From contig DCXN01000012.1 in NCBI GenBank assembly GCA_002327685.1, positions 1 through 43,630 on the forward strand: 43,630 nucleotides of DNA. The letters are read 5' to 3'. The translations under genes were made by a program, and so were the position numbers. The notes beneath the pieces are model-generated. The model was not told the DNA's origin. It ran no database searches and saw only the letters and a list, made by a program, of their open reading frames with translations. Numbering within the stretch: the stretch's first letter is position 1; each line of letters starts with the position of its first letter. This DNA comes from Patescibacteria group bacterium UBA2135. GTDB taxonomy: Bacteria; Patescibacteriota; Minisyncoccia; Phycocordibacterales; UBA2135. Positions 1 through 7,350 of this stretch are shown here, piece after piece.

Positions 1-1740
1 TTCAATTTGCGAATAATCAAGCGCAGCAAGCACAAATCCATCCGCGGCAACAAATGCTTTTCGTACCTCATCCCCATATTCTCCTCTTGAGGGAATATTT
101 TGTATATTAGGATCTTTTGAAGAAATGCGTCCTGTCGTTGTACCGGTCTGCACAAAAGTGCTATGAAGTCGCCCATCTTTACCAACCATGTGTGGAATAT
201 TATCAATATATGTTGAGAGTAATTTTTGTAATTCCCTAAATTGCAAAATATGCGCAATAATAGGATGCTCTCCCTCTAATTTAAGCAATTCAGATTCGCG
301 AGTTGAGCGAGCGCCACCTTCTGTTTTTTTTAGTCCTTTTGTACTTAAACCCAAATGATCAAACAATACGCGAGCCATTTGTTGCGGAGAATTAATATTA
401 AACCGCTCACCCGCCTCTTCCCAGATTGCTTCCTGAAATGATTCAAGTTTTTTATGATATTTTTGAGAAAGTTTTTTAAGATGCGCATTATCAACAACAA
501 TCCCCAACTCTTGCGCCTTTTTTAGAAGCGGAATAAGCGGCAATTCAATTTCTTTATATACCCTCTCAAGCCCTTTTTCTTTTATTTCTTTTAAAATCTT
601 GTCGCGCGCTTCCTGGAATGAAGTGGTCTGCGCAAATTGCAAAATATCTTCAGCAGTCGGATTGGTAATACTTGAATCAATAAGCCAAAGTGCAACAGCA
701 GTCCTTTCAACCTCTTCTGGTGAAATAAGCTCGTCTTTTGCTTCTTCCTCTTTGTCCTGTTGGAGTACTTCTTCTGCTTGAACACCCATTATTTTCTTCG
801 CCCGTTCAGTCAATGTCCTGAACTCAAGCTCAACAAATAAAGAAGCTACTTTTTTAATATCAAAAGAATCACGCCATTTCTCTTGTGGAATAGAAAAAGA
901 AATAGGCACGTCGTATCTAATAGTGGCAAGTGTCTTTGAAAACAGCGCTTCTTCTTCACCTTCTTTAAGAAGATTGATAATGCGCGCCTTAACGCCCTTT
1001 TTCTCAAGTTTTTCCTCGTCTTTTTTAAGTGTTTTATATATATCTTCTATGTTTCCAAAATTTTGTATAAGAAGTGTCGCAGTCTTCTCGCCAATACCCG
1101 CAATCCCCATAATATTGTCAGACGGATCTCCCCTTAACCCCTTAAAATCAACAAGTAATTCTGGCGCAAATCCAAAACGATCGCGTACTGCTTTCTCGTC
1201 ATACAATATAGTGTCATTAATCCCCCGTTTCAGTGTATAAACTTGTACTTTCTTGCCTTCTACAAGTTGGAGTGTATCCATGTCGCCAGAAGCAATAATG
1301 ATTTCAATCTCACCACTAGCAAGCTGTTTTTTCATCTTCTCCACAACTGTTCCCAAAATATCATCTGCTTCAAATCCGCTTTTTTCATATATTGGAATAT
1401 CAAATGCTCTGAAAATATCCCGTGAACGATTCATCTGGTGAATTAGGTCGTCTTTCGTCTTCGGACGCTTTGCTTTATATTCTCCATAAACCTCATGCCT
1501 AAACGTCGGTCCCGGCATATCGTAACAGGCGGCAATATAATCCGGTTTAAGCTCGGTAATAATCTTCATAAGCATTGCGGAGAGACCATAAAGAGCGCCA
1601 GTCGGCTCACCCTTGCTTGATGAAAACTCCGGCAATGCATGATAACCGCGATGAAGGATCGCGTGAGCATCTAGCAACACTAACCGCTTTTTATTTTTGT
1701 TGGAGGATTTTTTGTCTTTTTTTCTTTCTTGCTCAGTCAT
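1..1740 (-). CDS. polA: DNA polymerase I, N-terminal 580 residues (cut by window edge)
   Basis: Repair and Okazaki-fragment polymerase. The frame is open from the ATG at 1740 to base 1 and ends inside polymerase motif A (DYSQIE), so the rest of the palm/fingers lies outside the window. Residues about 19-290 are the 5'-3' flap nuclease: GYHALP near 33, GFEADDILG near 125, and a helix-hairpin-helix GIAGIGEKT near 215. The polymerase domain starts near residue 395 (YKEIELPLIPLL), followed by the QQMARVLFD and TGRISSKDPNIQNIP motifs. Only about 90 residues separate the two domains, against about 200 in E. coli, and no DxE exonuclease motif is visible, so proofreading is absent. The start codon is about 70 bp downstream of tsaE on the same strand, probably co-transcribed. 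The family is certain; the 3' end is unseen. Confidence 0.95.
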   Translation of the reverse strand, partial: MTEQERKKDKKSSNKNKKRLVLLDAHAILHRGYHALPEFSSSKGEPTGALYGLSAMLMKIITELKPDYIAACYDMPGPTFRHEVYGEYKAKRPKTKDDLIHQMNRSRDIFRAFDIPIYEKSGFEADDILGTVVEKMKKQLASGEIEIIIASGDMDTLQLVEGKKVQVYTLKRGINDTILYDEKAVRDRFGFAPELLVDFKGLRGDPSDNIMGIAGIGEKTATLLIQNFGNIEDIYKTLKKDEEKLEKKGVKARIINLLKEGEEEALFSKTLATIRYDVPISFSIPQEKWRDSFDIKKVASLFVELEFRTLTERAKKIMGVQAEEVLQQDKEEEAKDELISPEEVERTAVALWLIDSSITNPTAEDILQFAQTTSFQEARDKILKEIKEKGLERVYKEIELPLIPLLKKAQELGIVVDNAHLKKLSQKYHKKLESFQEAIWEEAGERFNINSPQQMARVLFDHLGLSTKGLKKTEGGARSTRESELLKLEGEHPIIAHILQFRELQKLLSTYIDNIPHMVGKDGRLHSTFVQTGTTTGRISSKDPNIQNIPSRGEYGDEVRKAFVAADGFVLAALDYSQIE

Positions 1741-1812
1741 AGTTTTAAATCAAAAATTAAAAATCAAAATGCAAAACGACAATGTAAAATTTTAAATTTT
1801 TATTTGTCATTT
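1741..1812. repeat. AT-rich word-repeat spacer between tsaE and polA
   Basis: Imperfect inverted repeat built from short words such as aaaatcaaaaa, gcaaaa and aaaatt; the left arm (1747-1790) mirrors an arm that runs into the 3' end of tsaE. It is one of many word-array junctions in this window. Confidence 0.5.
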
Positions 1813-2280
1813 TTATTTTTGCACTTTGCTTTTTGATTTTATAACGATTTGTCTTTCCCCTTCACTCACATGCTCAAAATATATCTTTATCGTATCTTTC
1901 GGAAGTAACTCCTCAACCTTTTCCGCCCATTCTATAGCAATAAAATTTTTGTGGTCAGAAACAATGTCTTTAAAGCCAAGGTGAAGCAATTCATCAGCAT
2001 TTTCCAAACGATACGCGTCAATATGAATAAAGTGAGTAAATACACCTACATTAATCTTATATACTCGCTCAATAATAAATGTGGGGCTTATAACTGTTTT
2101 TGAAACGCCCAATTCGCTGGCAATTTTCTGCGCGAAAGTAGTCTTGCCGCTTCCTAGTTCTCCGTACAGCGCAACCACAACAGCTTGTTTTTCGTCTTCA
2201 GCTCTATGTTTTAATATGTCGTGTACAAGACCTTTCGCAATAACATAAGTCTCCTCAACAGTATGTGTTGTATGTTCCAT
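1813..2280 (-). CDS. tsaE: tRNA threonylcarbamoyladenosine biosynthesis ATPase TsaE
   Basis: P-loop ATPase that works with TsaB and TsaD to make t6A37 in ANN-decoding tRNAs; cytoplasmic. 155 residues, a normal family length. The Walker A motif GELGSGKTTFA is near residue 42; the family motifs SPTFI, HIDAYRL and AIEWAEKV follow in the usual order. The start at 2280 (MEHTTHT) was chosen because the longer open frame upstream reads through the terminator hairpin at 2306-2339 and into another gene in a different frame. The last residues are Lys/Ser-rich (IKSKSKVQK), where coding merges with the word-repeat spacer. It lies directly upstream of polA on the same strand. Confidence 0.93.
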   Translation of the reverse strand: MEHTTHTVEETYVIAKGLVHDILKHRAEDEKQAVVVALYGELGSGKTTFAQKIASELGVSKTVISPTFIIERVYKINVGVFTHFIHIDAYRLENADELLHLGFKDIVSDHKNFIAIEWAEKVEELLPKDTIKIYFEHVSEGERQIVIKSKSKVQK

Positions 2281-2305
2281 TATTTTTTTCAATTGTACCA
2301 TAGAA

Positions 2306-2339
2306 AAAGGGCGCGAATCTGCGAAGATTCGCGCCCTTT
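2306..2339 (-). terminator. Intrinsic terminator of the small secreted-protein gene
   Basis: Perfect 14-bp stem (2306-2319 with 2326-2339, 6-nt loop) centred on gggcgcgaatc; on the minus strand it is followed by a short T run (tttttc). It lies just past the stop of the gene ending at 2351. Confidence 0.85.
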
Positions 2340-2350
2340 GAAACCATGTC

Positions 2351-2749
2351 TTACCACTGGGGTCCACGACGATGCCCGCGACGATTCCGCGTTGCACTTT
2401 CCTCCTGCCACGCTTGTGCGTCGGCAATGGCGCGGATACAGTCGGCGCGCCATTGCCCTCTATATGCTTCACACTGCGCGAAGCCGCCGTATCCGCCGTG
2501 CCTCACGAAAGGACGACGAGAATGGCGGGGATGGCGAGACTGGTAACGCGGACGACGATGCGAGTCGTAGTCTTGCCGCTGACTCAAGATGGCGCCAAGA
2601 ACGATTGCGCCAAGAACGATTGCGGCGGCTTCGTTGCCACGGTCGTGGCGATAACCACGATCGTAGTGCCTTCCGCCAGCAAACGCGTCAGCCGGCACAA
2701 CCATTCCTGCAAAAAGCGAAACAACGGTTACGATAAGAAACTTTTTCAT
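2351..2749 (-). CDS. Small secreted Arg/Tyr/Gly-rich protein, foreign-looking
   Basis: About 132 residues. Start chosen at 2749 (MKKFLIV) because an AAGGAGGG ribosome site lies about 8 nt before it; the upstream ATG at 2779 lacks one. The N-terminus is a classic Sec signal (MKKFLIVTVVSLFAGMVVP...ADAFA) with a likely type I cleavage after ADAFA. The mature part has a hydrophobic patch (AAAIVLGAIVLGAIL) inside an Arg/His/Tyr-rich context and two Cys (AQCEAY, RADCIRAIADAQ). I do not recognise a family; the layout resembles small periplasmic proteins of Proteobacteria. The GC-rich codons, strong SD and consensus promoter contrast with neighbouring AT-rich, SD-less genes, suggesting recent transfer together with the next gene. 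Confidence 0.75.
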   Translation of the reverse strand: MKKFLIVTVVSLFAGMVVPADAFAGGRHYDRGYRHDRGNEAAAIVLGAIVLGAILSQRQDYDSHRRPRYQSRHPRHSRRPFVRHGGYGGFAQCEAYRGQWRADCIRAIADAQAWQEESATRNRRGHRRGPQW

Positions 2750-2802
2750 GGCAAGGCCCTCCTTAGACCTAAAAACCAAAACAAAGAACCAGTTATTCTG
2801 TG

Positions 2803-2839
2803 TATATTATATCATACTCTAATACAAAAAGTCAAGCCC
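2803..2839 (-). promoter_or_regulatory. Sigma70-type promoter, copy 1 of an identical 37-bp pair
   Basis: On the minus strand: TTGACT (2830-2835), 18-bp spacer, TATAAT (2806-2811). The whole 37-bp block (2803-2839) is repeated base for base at 3444-3480 in front of the lipoprotein gene. Confidence 0.85.
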
Positions 2840-2892
2840 TAGACCCTTTTTTCACCCTTATAGAATAAGGGCGAAAAAAGACCGAAAAAAAA

Positions 2893-2921
2893 CAAGCGGA
2901 TTTCCGAAGGAAATCCGCTTG
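2893..2921 (-). terminator. Intrinsic terminator of the lipoprotein gene
   Basis: Stem aagcggatttcc (2894-2905) / ggaaatccgctt (2909-2920) with a 3-nt loop, followed on the minus strand by a run of eight T (the 2885-2892 A run). A strong Rho-independent terminator. A second symmetric hairpin of unknown role (cccttat/ataaggg) lies at 2853-2873. Confidence 0.9.
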
Positions 2922-2936
2922 AAAAGGCTTAACAAT

Positions 2937-3407
2937 TTATCGATTTACGATACGCCAGGAGCCGTCAGATTGGCGACAGGCTTTGCCATATGCACGCTGT
3001 GTTCTGCCTCCAACAGTGACATCTTGTTGGTATTCGCGACAATGCTGTCCGCGTGAAGTCCGATACGTCCTCATGGGCGTAAACGAACCATGGTTCCCAC
3101 TGTCAGGATTGTTCCACCTTGAGACACCCCGAGTTGGTGTTCGTTCAAGGGCATTATGCGCGGCATGATTCATCGCCATACGATCAGCCCTATCCAAAGA
3201 ACGGCCGATTTCACGACCAGCCCACGCGCCGGCAAGTGTACCGATGGCAACAGCCGCCATTCTTCCTTTGCCACGCCCAATCTGCGAACCAGCGAGGGCT
3301 CCAACACCAGCACCTAACAATGTGCCAATGTCCCGTTTATTCGTTTCGCATCCAACCAAAAAGACAGCCATGAAGACAATCGTTAAAAAACGAGTCATGT
3401 TCGTCAT
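2937..3407 (-). CDS. Glycine-zipper lipoprotein, rickettsial 17 kDa surface-antigen type
   Basis: 156 residues. Signal peptide with a lipobox (FLVGC, Cys near residue 20) predicts lipidation and envelope anchoring. A glycine-zipper segment follows (TLLGAGVGALAGSQIGRGKG, then AAVAIGTLAGAWAGREIG), then a C-terminal domain with REYQQDVTVGGR and YGKACRQSDGSWRI, which matches the 17 kDa surface-antigen/RT0821-like family of Proteobacteria. The start at 3407 has AAGGAG 7 nt upstream. In the source family this is an outer-membrane lipoprotein; CPR bacteria are thought to lack an outer membrane, so its role here is unclear. Same promoter block and same strand as the preceding small secreted gene; both look horizontally acquired (or the stretch derives from a different genome). 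Confidence 0.85.
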   Translation of the reverse strand: MTNMTRFLTIVFMAVFLVGCETNKRDIGTLLGAGVGALAGSQIGRGKGRMAAVAIGTLAGAWAGREIGRSLDRADRMAMNHAAHNALERTPTRGVSRWNNPDSGNHGSFTPMRTYRTSRGQHCREYQQDVTVGGRTQRAYGKACRQSDGSWRIVNR

Positions 3408-3443
3408 CGTCTTTCTCCTTCACTTTTTTAAATTTCAACTGTC

Positions 3444-3480
3444 TATATTATATCATACTCTAATACAAAAAGTCAAGCCC
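3444..3480 (-). promoter_or_regulatory. Sigma70-type promoter, copy 2 of an identical 37-bp pair
   Basis: Minus strand TTGACT (3471-3476), 18-bp spacer, TATAAT (3447-3452); identical to 2803-2839. Drives the lipoprotein gene. Confidence 0.85.
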
Positions 3481-3552
3481 CATTTTCTGCTTAAAACCAT
3501 CAATTGTGCAAAACACAACGTTGTTTCAGAGCCTCAAAAAAGCTAGCATTGA

Positions 3553-3643
3553 ACTAGGCGTTAGATATTAGGCTCTAGGCGTTAGGAAAATTAAAAATTC
3601 CTAAAGCCTAAAGCCTAATGCCTAGTTACCTAGCGCCTAAAAC
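3553..3643. repeat. Word-array hairpin (taggcgttag type) before pilB
   Basis: Left arm of words ctaggcgttag, attaggctctaggcgttagg; AT centre (aaaattaaaaattcc); right arm of complementary words taaagcctaaagcctaa, tgcctag, cctagcgccta. The arms form a long imperfect hairpin that ends 3-5 nt before the pilB ATG. The same words recur at 7616-7650, 29280-29295, 31030-31043, 36979-37015 and 37368-37402. Confidence 0.7.
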
Positions 3644-3645
3644 AC

Positions 3646-5325
3646 ATGATTAAATTCGACGAAGACAAGCAAAAAAAACAAGTTGAGGAACTACACCTTG
3701 AAGAAGAAGAAAACGTAGTGAAAATACTTTCAAAAAGATATAGCTTGCCATATCTTGAATTAAGCAGTATTCCAATAAATACTGACGCCCTTCGTTTAAT
3801 TCCTGAAGATGTGGCTAAAAAAGCGGAAGTTGCCGGTTTTAGACTAATTGGGAAAAAAATAGATGTCGCGCTTGTCTCCCCCAAAAAAGAAGAAACAATA
3901 ATGGCGCTCAAAGAGCTTACACAACGCGGATACAAACCAGAACCATATATGGTTTCCCAAAGAAGCATACATCATGCGTGGGAGCGATATGCAGAAATTT
4001 CATTTGCAAAAGAAACCGAGGCTGGCGTACTTGAGATTGCACATGAACAGCTTGCTAGTTTCATGGAAGAACTTAAATCATTTAATGATCTGCAAAACCT
4101 GATTAAAGAGTCTCTTTTAACTAAAAAGAAGTACCACATCTCACAGTTACTTGAAATATTGCTTGCTGGAGGAATTACAACAGGAGCATCTGATATTCAC
4201 ATTGAACCAGAGGAGGAATCAATAAAATTACGCCTACGGCTTGATGGCGTATTGCAAGATTTGCTTTTCATAGAACACAAAATTTATATTCTGATGCTTT
4301 CTCGTATCAAATTACTCTCTGGATTAAAACTCAACGTGAAAAATGACGCGCAAGATGGGAGATTTAGTATAAAAATCGGAGATGCTGACATTGAAATCAG
4401 GACATCAGTCATTCCGGGCGCATACGGCGAATCAATAGTGATGCGTATTTTAAATCCAAGTACGCTTGCGGTTACATTTAAAGACCTCGGTATGCACCCA
4501 AATCTTATTAAAATAATTGGACGGGAGATTAAAAAACCAAACGGTATGATTTTAAATACTGGACCAACTGGTTCAGGAAAAACAACAGCACTTTACGCAT
4601 TTTTGAAAGAAATTCAAACGTCAAAAATTAAAATCATCACCATTGAAGACCCTATTGAATATCACCTCCCGGGCATCACACAAACACAAGTAGACAAGAA
4701 GAGCGATTACAATTTTGCACAAGGTGTGCGCGCAGTTGTTCGCCAGGATCCAGACGTGCTTATGGTCGGCGAAATTCGAGATTCTGACACCGCACAAACA
4801 GCAATTCACGCCGCGCTAACAGGCCACCTTGTACTCTCCACACTTCACACAAACAATGCGGCGGGAGCGATACCGCGTTTAATTGATCTTGGTGTTAATA
4901 GTAAAATCATCAGCTCGGCGGTTAATGTGGCGATGGCACAACGCCTTGTTAGAAGACTATGCAAAGTGTGTAAGAAAAAACACGAACCGACACCAGGGGA
5001 GAAAAAAATTATAGAGAATGTGATAGAACATATTCCTGCAGATTACAAAACAAACACCGACGGAACTTACACATTATGGGAAGCAGGATCGTGCGCAGAA
5101 TGCAACAACACCGGCTACAAAGGAAGAATTGGAATTTTTGAAGCAGTGCTCATGGACGGAAATATTGAGATGGTGATCAAAGAAAATCCAAGCGAGAGGG
5201 AAATTAAAAAAGCGGCAGAGCCGCAGGGAATTCCAACGATGCGACAAGATGGAATGCTCAAAGTGTTTGAAGGCATCACATCGCTTGAAGAATTAGCGCG
5301 CGTCGTCGGCTTGGAGGGAGAATAG
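3646..5325 (+). CDS. pilB: Type IV pilus assembly ATPase PilB (GspE family)
   Basis: Cytoplasmic hexameric ATPase that powers pilus extension or DNA uptake. 559 residues. N-terminal MshEN-like domain (residues about 20-115; VVKILSKRYSLPYLEL, ALRLIPEDVAKK); nuclease-like N2 domain with SDIHIEPEE near 187; Walker A GPTGSGKTT near 306; Asp box ITIEDPIEY; Walker B VLMVGEIRD near 371; His box TGHLVLSTLHTNNA; and a tetracysteine zinc site (CKVC near 440, CAEC near 483) typical of PilB/GspE rather than PilT. The start codon follows directly on a word-array hairpin with no SD. No other pilus gene lies next to it in the window. Confidence 0.95.
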   Translation: MIKFDEDKQKKQVEELHLEEEENVVKILSKRYSLPYLELSSIPINTDALRLIPEDVAKKAEVAGFRLIGKKIDVALVSPKKEETIMALKELTQRGYKPEPYMVSQRSIHHAWERYAEISFAKETEAGVLEIAHEQLASFMEELKSFNDLQNLIKESLLTKKKYHISQLLEILLAGGITTGASDIHIEPEEESIKLRLRLDGVLQDLLFIEHKIYILMLSRIKLLSGLKLNVKNDAQDGRFSIKIGDADIEIRTSVIPGAYGESIVMRILNPSTLAVTFKDLGMHPNLIKIIGREIKKPNGMILNTGPTGSGKTTALYAFLKEIQTSKIKIITIEDPIEYHLPGITQTQVDKKSDYNFAQGVRAVVRQDPDVLMVGEIRDSDTAQTAIHAALTGHLVLSTLHTNNAAGAIPRLIDLGVNSKIISSAVNVAMAQRLVRRLCKVCKKKHEPTPGEKKIIENVIEHIPADYKTNTDGTYTLWEAGSCAECNNTGYKGRIGIFEAVLMDGNIEMVIKENPSEREIKKAAEPQGIPTMRQDGMLKVFEGITSLEELARVVGLEGE

Positions 5326-5427
5326 TAAATCGTGTAACGCGTGTCGTAAAACGTAAATCGTGTAGCGTAAAACGTTCAACGATTCACGCTTTACGTTACA
5401 CGTTGCGCGTTGCGCGTTGCGCGTTTC
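5326..5427. repeat. Word-array hairpin (acgtaaatcgtgtaacg type) after pilB
   Basis: Words aaatcgtgtaacgcgtgtcgtaaaacg, gtaaatcgtgtagcgtaaaacg on the left and cgctttacgttacacg plus three tandem ttgcgcg units on the right; the arms are complementary. No ORF. Together with the RNA candidate at 5440-5630 it fills the 333-bp gap between pilB and ruvB. Confidence 0.65.
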
Positions 5428-5439
5428 AAAATATTGAGG

Positions 5440-5630
5440 CCGTCAATTCTCTAAGCAATCCTTTAAAGTTGTAAACAAAAAAGGCAGGAATACCACTAAG
5501 GAACGTTCTAGAACATTCCACGTAAAGGAACTGCCAAAAACGTACTCGCAATAAACCCTAAAGCCCGATGGGACCCGATTGCCTAGAGAATTGGCAGTCC
5601 AATATGTATATACAAGATGTATATACCTAC
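5440..5630 (-). ncRNA. Candidate structured small RNA, 6S-like architecture
   Basis: A 17-bp closing helix pairs 5444-5460 (caattctctaagcaatc) with 5577-5593 (gattgcctagagaattg; one G-U on the minus strand). Inside is an asymmetric open region (5461-5482 and 5536-5576), then a terminal hairpin closed by ggcag (5483-5487)/ctgcc (5531-5535) with an inner ggaa-gttc-gaac-ttcc stem. A good minus-strand promoter sits just upstream (5637-5665), giving a transcript of roughly 180-190 nt; a small stem gtatatac/gtatatac is at its 5' end. Closing stem, central bubble and terminal hairpin are the 6S RNA plan, but the sequence is not one I recognise. No T-run terminator is visible. Confidence 0.45.
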
Positions 5631-5636
5631 AAAAGC

Positions 5637-5665
5637 ATACTATCATAAATGATAAATAATGTCAA
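5637..5665 (-). promoter_or_regulatory. Promoter for the small RNA, overlapping the ruvB start
   Basis: Minus strand TTGACA (5660-5665), 17-bp spacer, TAGTAT (5637-5642). The -35 box covers the ruvB initiation codon, so firing of this promoter and ruvB expression may interfere. Confidence 0.65.
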
Positions 5666-6687
5666 GTAGCCCTAGCGAAAACAAAAATAACGCCAATTCA
5701 GAGCGCCATTTCCTTGATTACACTCTCCGTCCAGAAAAATGGAATGAATATATAGGACAAGGAAGTGTCAAAGAAAATCTGCATATCCTGCTTAAAGCGG
5801 CAGAAGAACGTGGCCAATCCCCTGAACATATATTGTTCTATGGTCCTCCAGGGCTTGGCAAAACGACCATTGCGCACCTGATCGCACGCGAAACAAGTTC
5901 ACAAATAAAAGTAACCTCCGGTCCTGCAATTGAAAAAGTGGGTGACCTTGCCTCGCTTTTAACCAACCTTTCCGCTGGAGATATTCTTTTTATTGATGAG
6001 ATACACCGATTGAGCAAAATGATTGAAGAAATCCTTTATCCGGCGATGGAAACTGGCTCGCTTGATATTATCATTGGCAAAGGACCTTCGGCGCGCACTA
6101 TACAGCTAGAGTTGTCACCATTTACACTGATTGCCGCAACAACACGCATTGCGCTCCTCTCCTCACCACTTCGCGCGCGTTTTTCAGGCGGTGTATTCAG
6201 ATTAGAATTTTACAACGAAGAAGAAATCGGCCAGATACTAAAACGCTCCGCCTCACTTTTAAAAATTGACATAGATACTGACGCGGAGAAGGAAATAGCG
6301 CGACGAAGCCGCGCCACACCAAGAACCGCAAATTATTTACTGAAACGTTGTCGTGATTTTGCACAAGTTAACAAAGAGGAAAAACTTTCAAAAGAAACAG
6401 CAAGAAAAGCGCTCGCTCTTCTTGAGATTGATGAACGAGGACTTACCGCCACAGACAGAAAAACACTTGAGATAATTATTGAAAAATTTGGCGGCGGTCC
6501 CGTCGGTTTGAGCACGCTCTCCGCGGCAACTTCCGAGGAAACAGCAACGATTGAAGAAGTGCACGAGCCGTATCTACTTCAAACTGGCATGTTAGAGCGT
6601 ACACCACGTGGGCGAGTCGCAACAAAAGCGGCATATGAACATTTGGGATTAGAGTCACTGCAAAATATACAAGAGAAATTATTGTAA
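5659..6687 (+). CDS. ruvB: Holliday junction branch migration ATPase RuvB
   Basis: AAA+ motor that, with RuvA, drives branch migration during recombinational repair. 342 residues, normal length. Walker A GPPGLGKTT near 62, Walker B FIDEIHRL near 112, sensor I AATTR near 160, arginine-finger region SPLRARFSGG, and C-terminal winged helix (GLTATDRKTLEIIIEKFGGG ... GMLERTPRGR). The start at 5659 has no SD. The segment after the Arg finger reads RFSGGVFRLEFY, slightly longer than the usual RFGI.. form. ruvC lies 1.7 kb downstream on the same strand; ruvA is not in the window. Confidence 0.96.
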   Translation: MSSSPSENKNNANSERHFLDYTLRPEKWNEYIGQGSVKENLHILLKAAEERGQSPEHILFYGPPGLGKTTIAHLIARETSSQIKVTSGPAIEKVGDLASLLTNLSAGDILFIDEIHRLSKMIEEILYPAMETGSLDIIIGKGPSARTIQLELSPFTLIAATTRIALLSSPLRARFSGGVFRLEFYNEEEIGQILKRSASLLKIDIDTDAEKEIARRSRATPRTANYLLKRCRDFAQVNKEEKLSKETARKALALLEIDERGLTATDRKTLEIIIEKFGGGPVGLSTLSAATSEETATIEEVHEPYLLQTGMLERTPRGRVATKAAYEHLGLESLQNIQEKLL

Positions 6688-6717
6688 AACCCAAGGACAT
6701 GTCCTTGGGTTTTGTTG
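6686..6717 (+). terminator. Intrinsic terminator after ruvB
   Basis: Perfect 14-bp inverted repeat (6686-6699 / 6700-6713, aaaacccaaggaca) overlapping the ruvB stop codon, followed by ttgttgt. Confidence 0.8.
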
Positions 6718-6726
6718 TCACACAAT

Positions 6727-6954
6727 TTATTCAAGAGTAATTAGCCCCCACATAATAAGAACAATTGCAAGAGCATAAAATACATATGCGGTTATGTGTC
6801 TCATACAATAGGACTTATTTCCACCAAGATTGTAACATTCACATTCTTCTTTCTTTCGATGTTCGGGATTGTCACAAAACTTATGGTTATCATCTGATCG
6901 CCATTCGCATCCACAATCACACGGAGCTGTGATCCCTCCAAATTTTATACCCAT
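6727..6954 (-). CDS. Small Cys-rich protein with C-terminal membrane anchor
   Basis: 75 residues from the start at 6954 (MGIKFGG), chosen because AAGGA lies about 9 nt upstream; a longer frame from 7005 has no SD. The soluble part is Cys-rich (APCDCGCEW, FCDNPEH, ECECYN, YCMRH), suggesting one zinc site or a disulfide knot; the C-terminus is a single hydrophobic segment (YVFYALAIVLIMWGLI) about 15-18 residues long. Convergent with ruvB, sharing its terminator region. No family recognised. Confidence 0.65.
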   Translation of the reverse strand: MGIKFGGITAPCDCGCEWRSDDNHKFCDNPEHRKKEECECYNLGGNKSYCMRHITAYVFYALAIVLIMWGLITLE

Positions 6955-7018
6955 CTTGCATTTCCTTTTTGTACAATTGTCTAGACGTAAGGATACAGTA
7001 AACATAAAATGGAATCAA

Positions 7019-7093
7019 CCCCCACACCTTTCATAGCGATGTTCCGACCTCGGTCGGAACGCGCAAAGCGCTTCGCTACGAAAGGTGTGGGGG
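7019..7093. mobile_element. MITE-like element 1 (75 bp) with terminal inverted repeats and TCAA duplication
   Basis: Terminal inverted repeats CCCCCACACCTTTC (7019-7032) and GAAAGGTGTGGGGG (7080-7093), flanked by a direct 4-bp duplication TCAA (7015-7018 and 7094-7097). An inner 9-bp stem gttccgacc/ggtcggaac (7041-7060) makes a second hairpin. The same termini bound the 136-bp element at 8960-9095. It lies 45 bp before the antitoxin start. Confidence 0.7.
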
Positions 7094-7137
7094 TCAAGAA
7101 GTTTGTAAAAATCCATTTTTGTGATACCGTATCAATA

Positions 7138-7350
7138 ATGAACATAGTTACTATCCCTAAAAAACTAGCTGGAAAAGATGATTTAATTGTCATCCCTCGC
7201 AAAGAATACGAGACACTTCTGCAAATGAAGCGCATTAAAGAGTTTACTCCTACCTCTGCTGAAAAGAAAGCTTTGGTAAAAGCAGAGAATAATTTTAAAA
7301 AAGGAAAAACTCTTTCATATAATGAACTTGTCAAAAAATTGGAGGCTTGA
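7138..7350 (+). CDS. Antitoxin of a RelE-type toxin-antitoxin pair
   Basis: 70 residues starting at MNIVTIPKKLAGKDDL; the longer frame from 7009 translates the MITE-like element and is rejected. The N-terminus (VTIPKKLAGKDDLIVIPRKEYE) resembles the beta-strand/AbrB- or Phd-like start of antitoxins, and the Lys-rich C-terminus (NFKKGKTLSYNELVKKLEA) is the usual toxin-binding tail. The frame overlaps the toxin by 29 bp, implying translational coupling. In such systems the antitoxin also represses its operon; the nearby inverted repeats could be part of that operator, but this is inference. Confidence 0.75.
   Translation: MNIVTIPKKLAGKDDLIVIPRKEYETLLQMKRIKEFTPTSAEKKALVKAENNFKKGKTLSYNELVKKLEA

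Noticed and set aside
2221..2842. Several plus-strand frames of 66-171 codons over the small secreted-protein gene
   Set aside because: GC-rich shadow frames of the minus-strand gene, which has the SD, promoter, signal peptide and terminator; the plus frames have none.
5326..5427. CRISPR array at this and other word-repeat loci
   Set aside because: Repeat units drift, have no constant spacer length, form complementary arms, and no cas gene is nearby.
7009..7137. N-terminal extension of the first antitoxin
   Set aside because: It translates the inverted-repeat element; homology-like sequence starts only at MNIVTIP.
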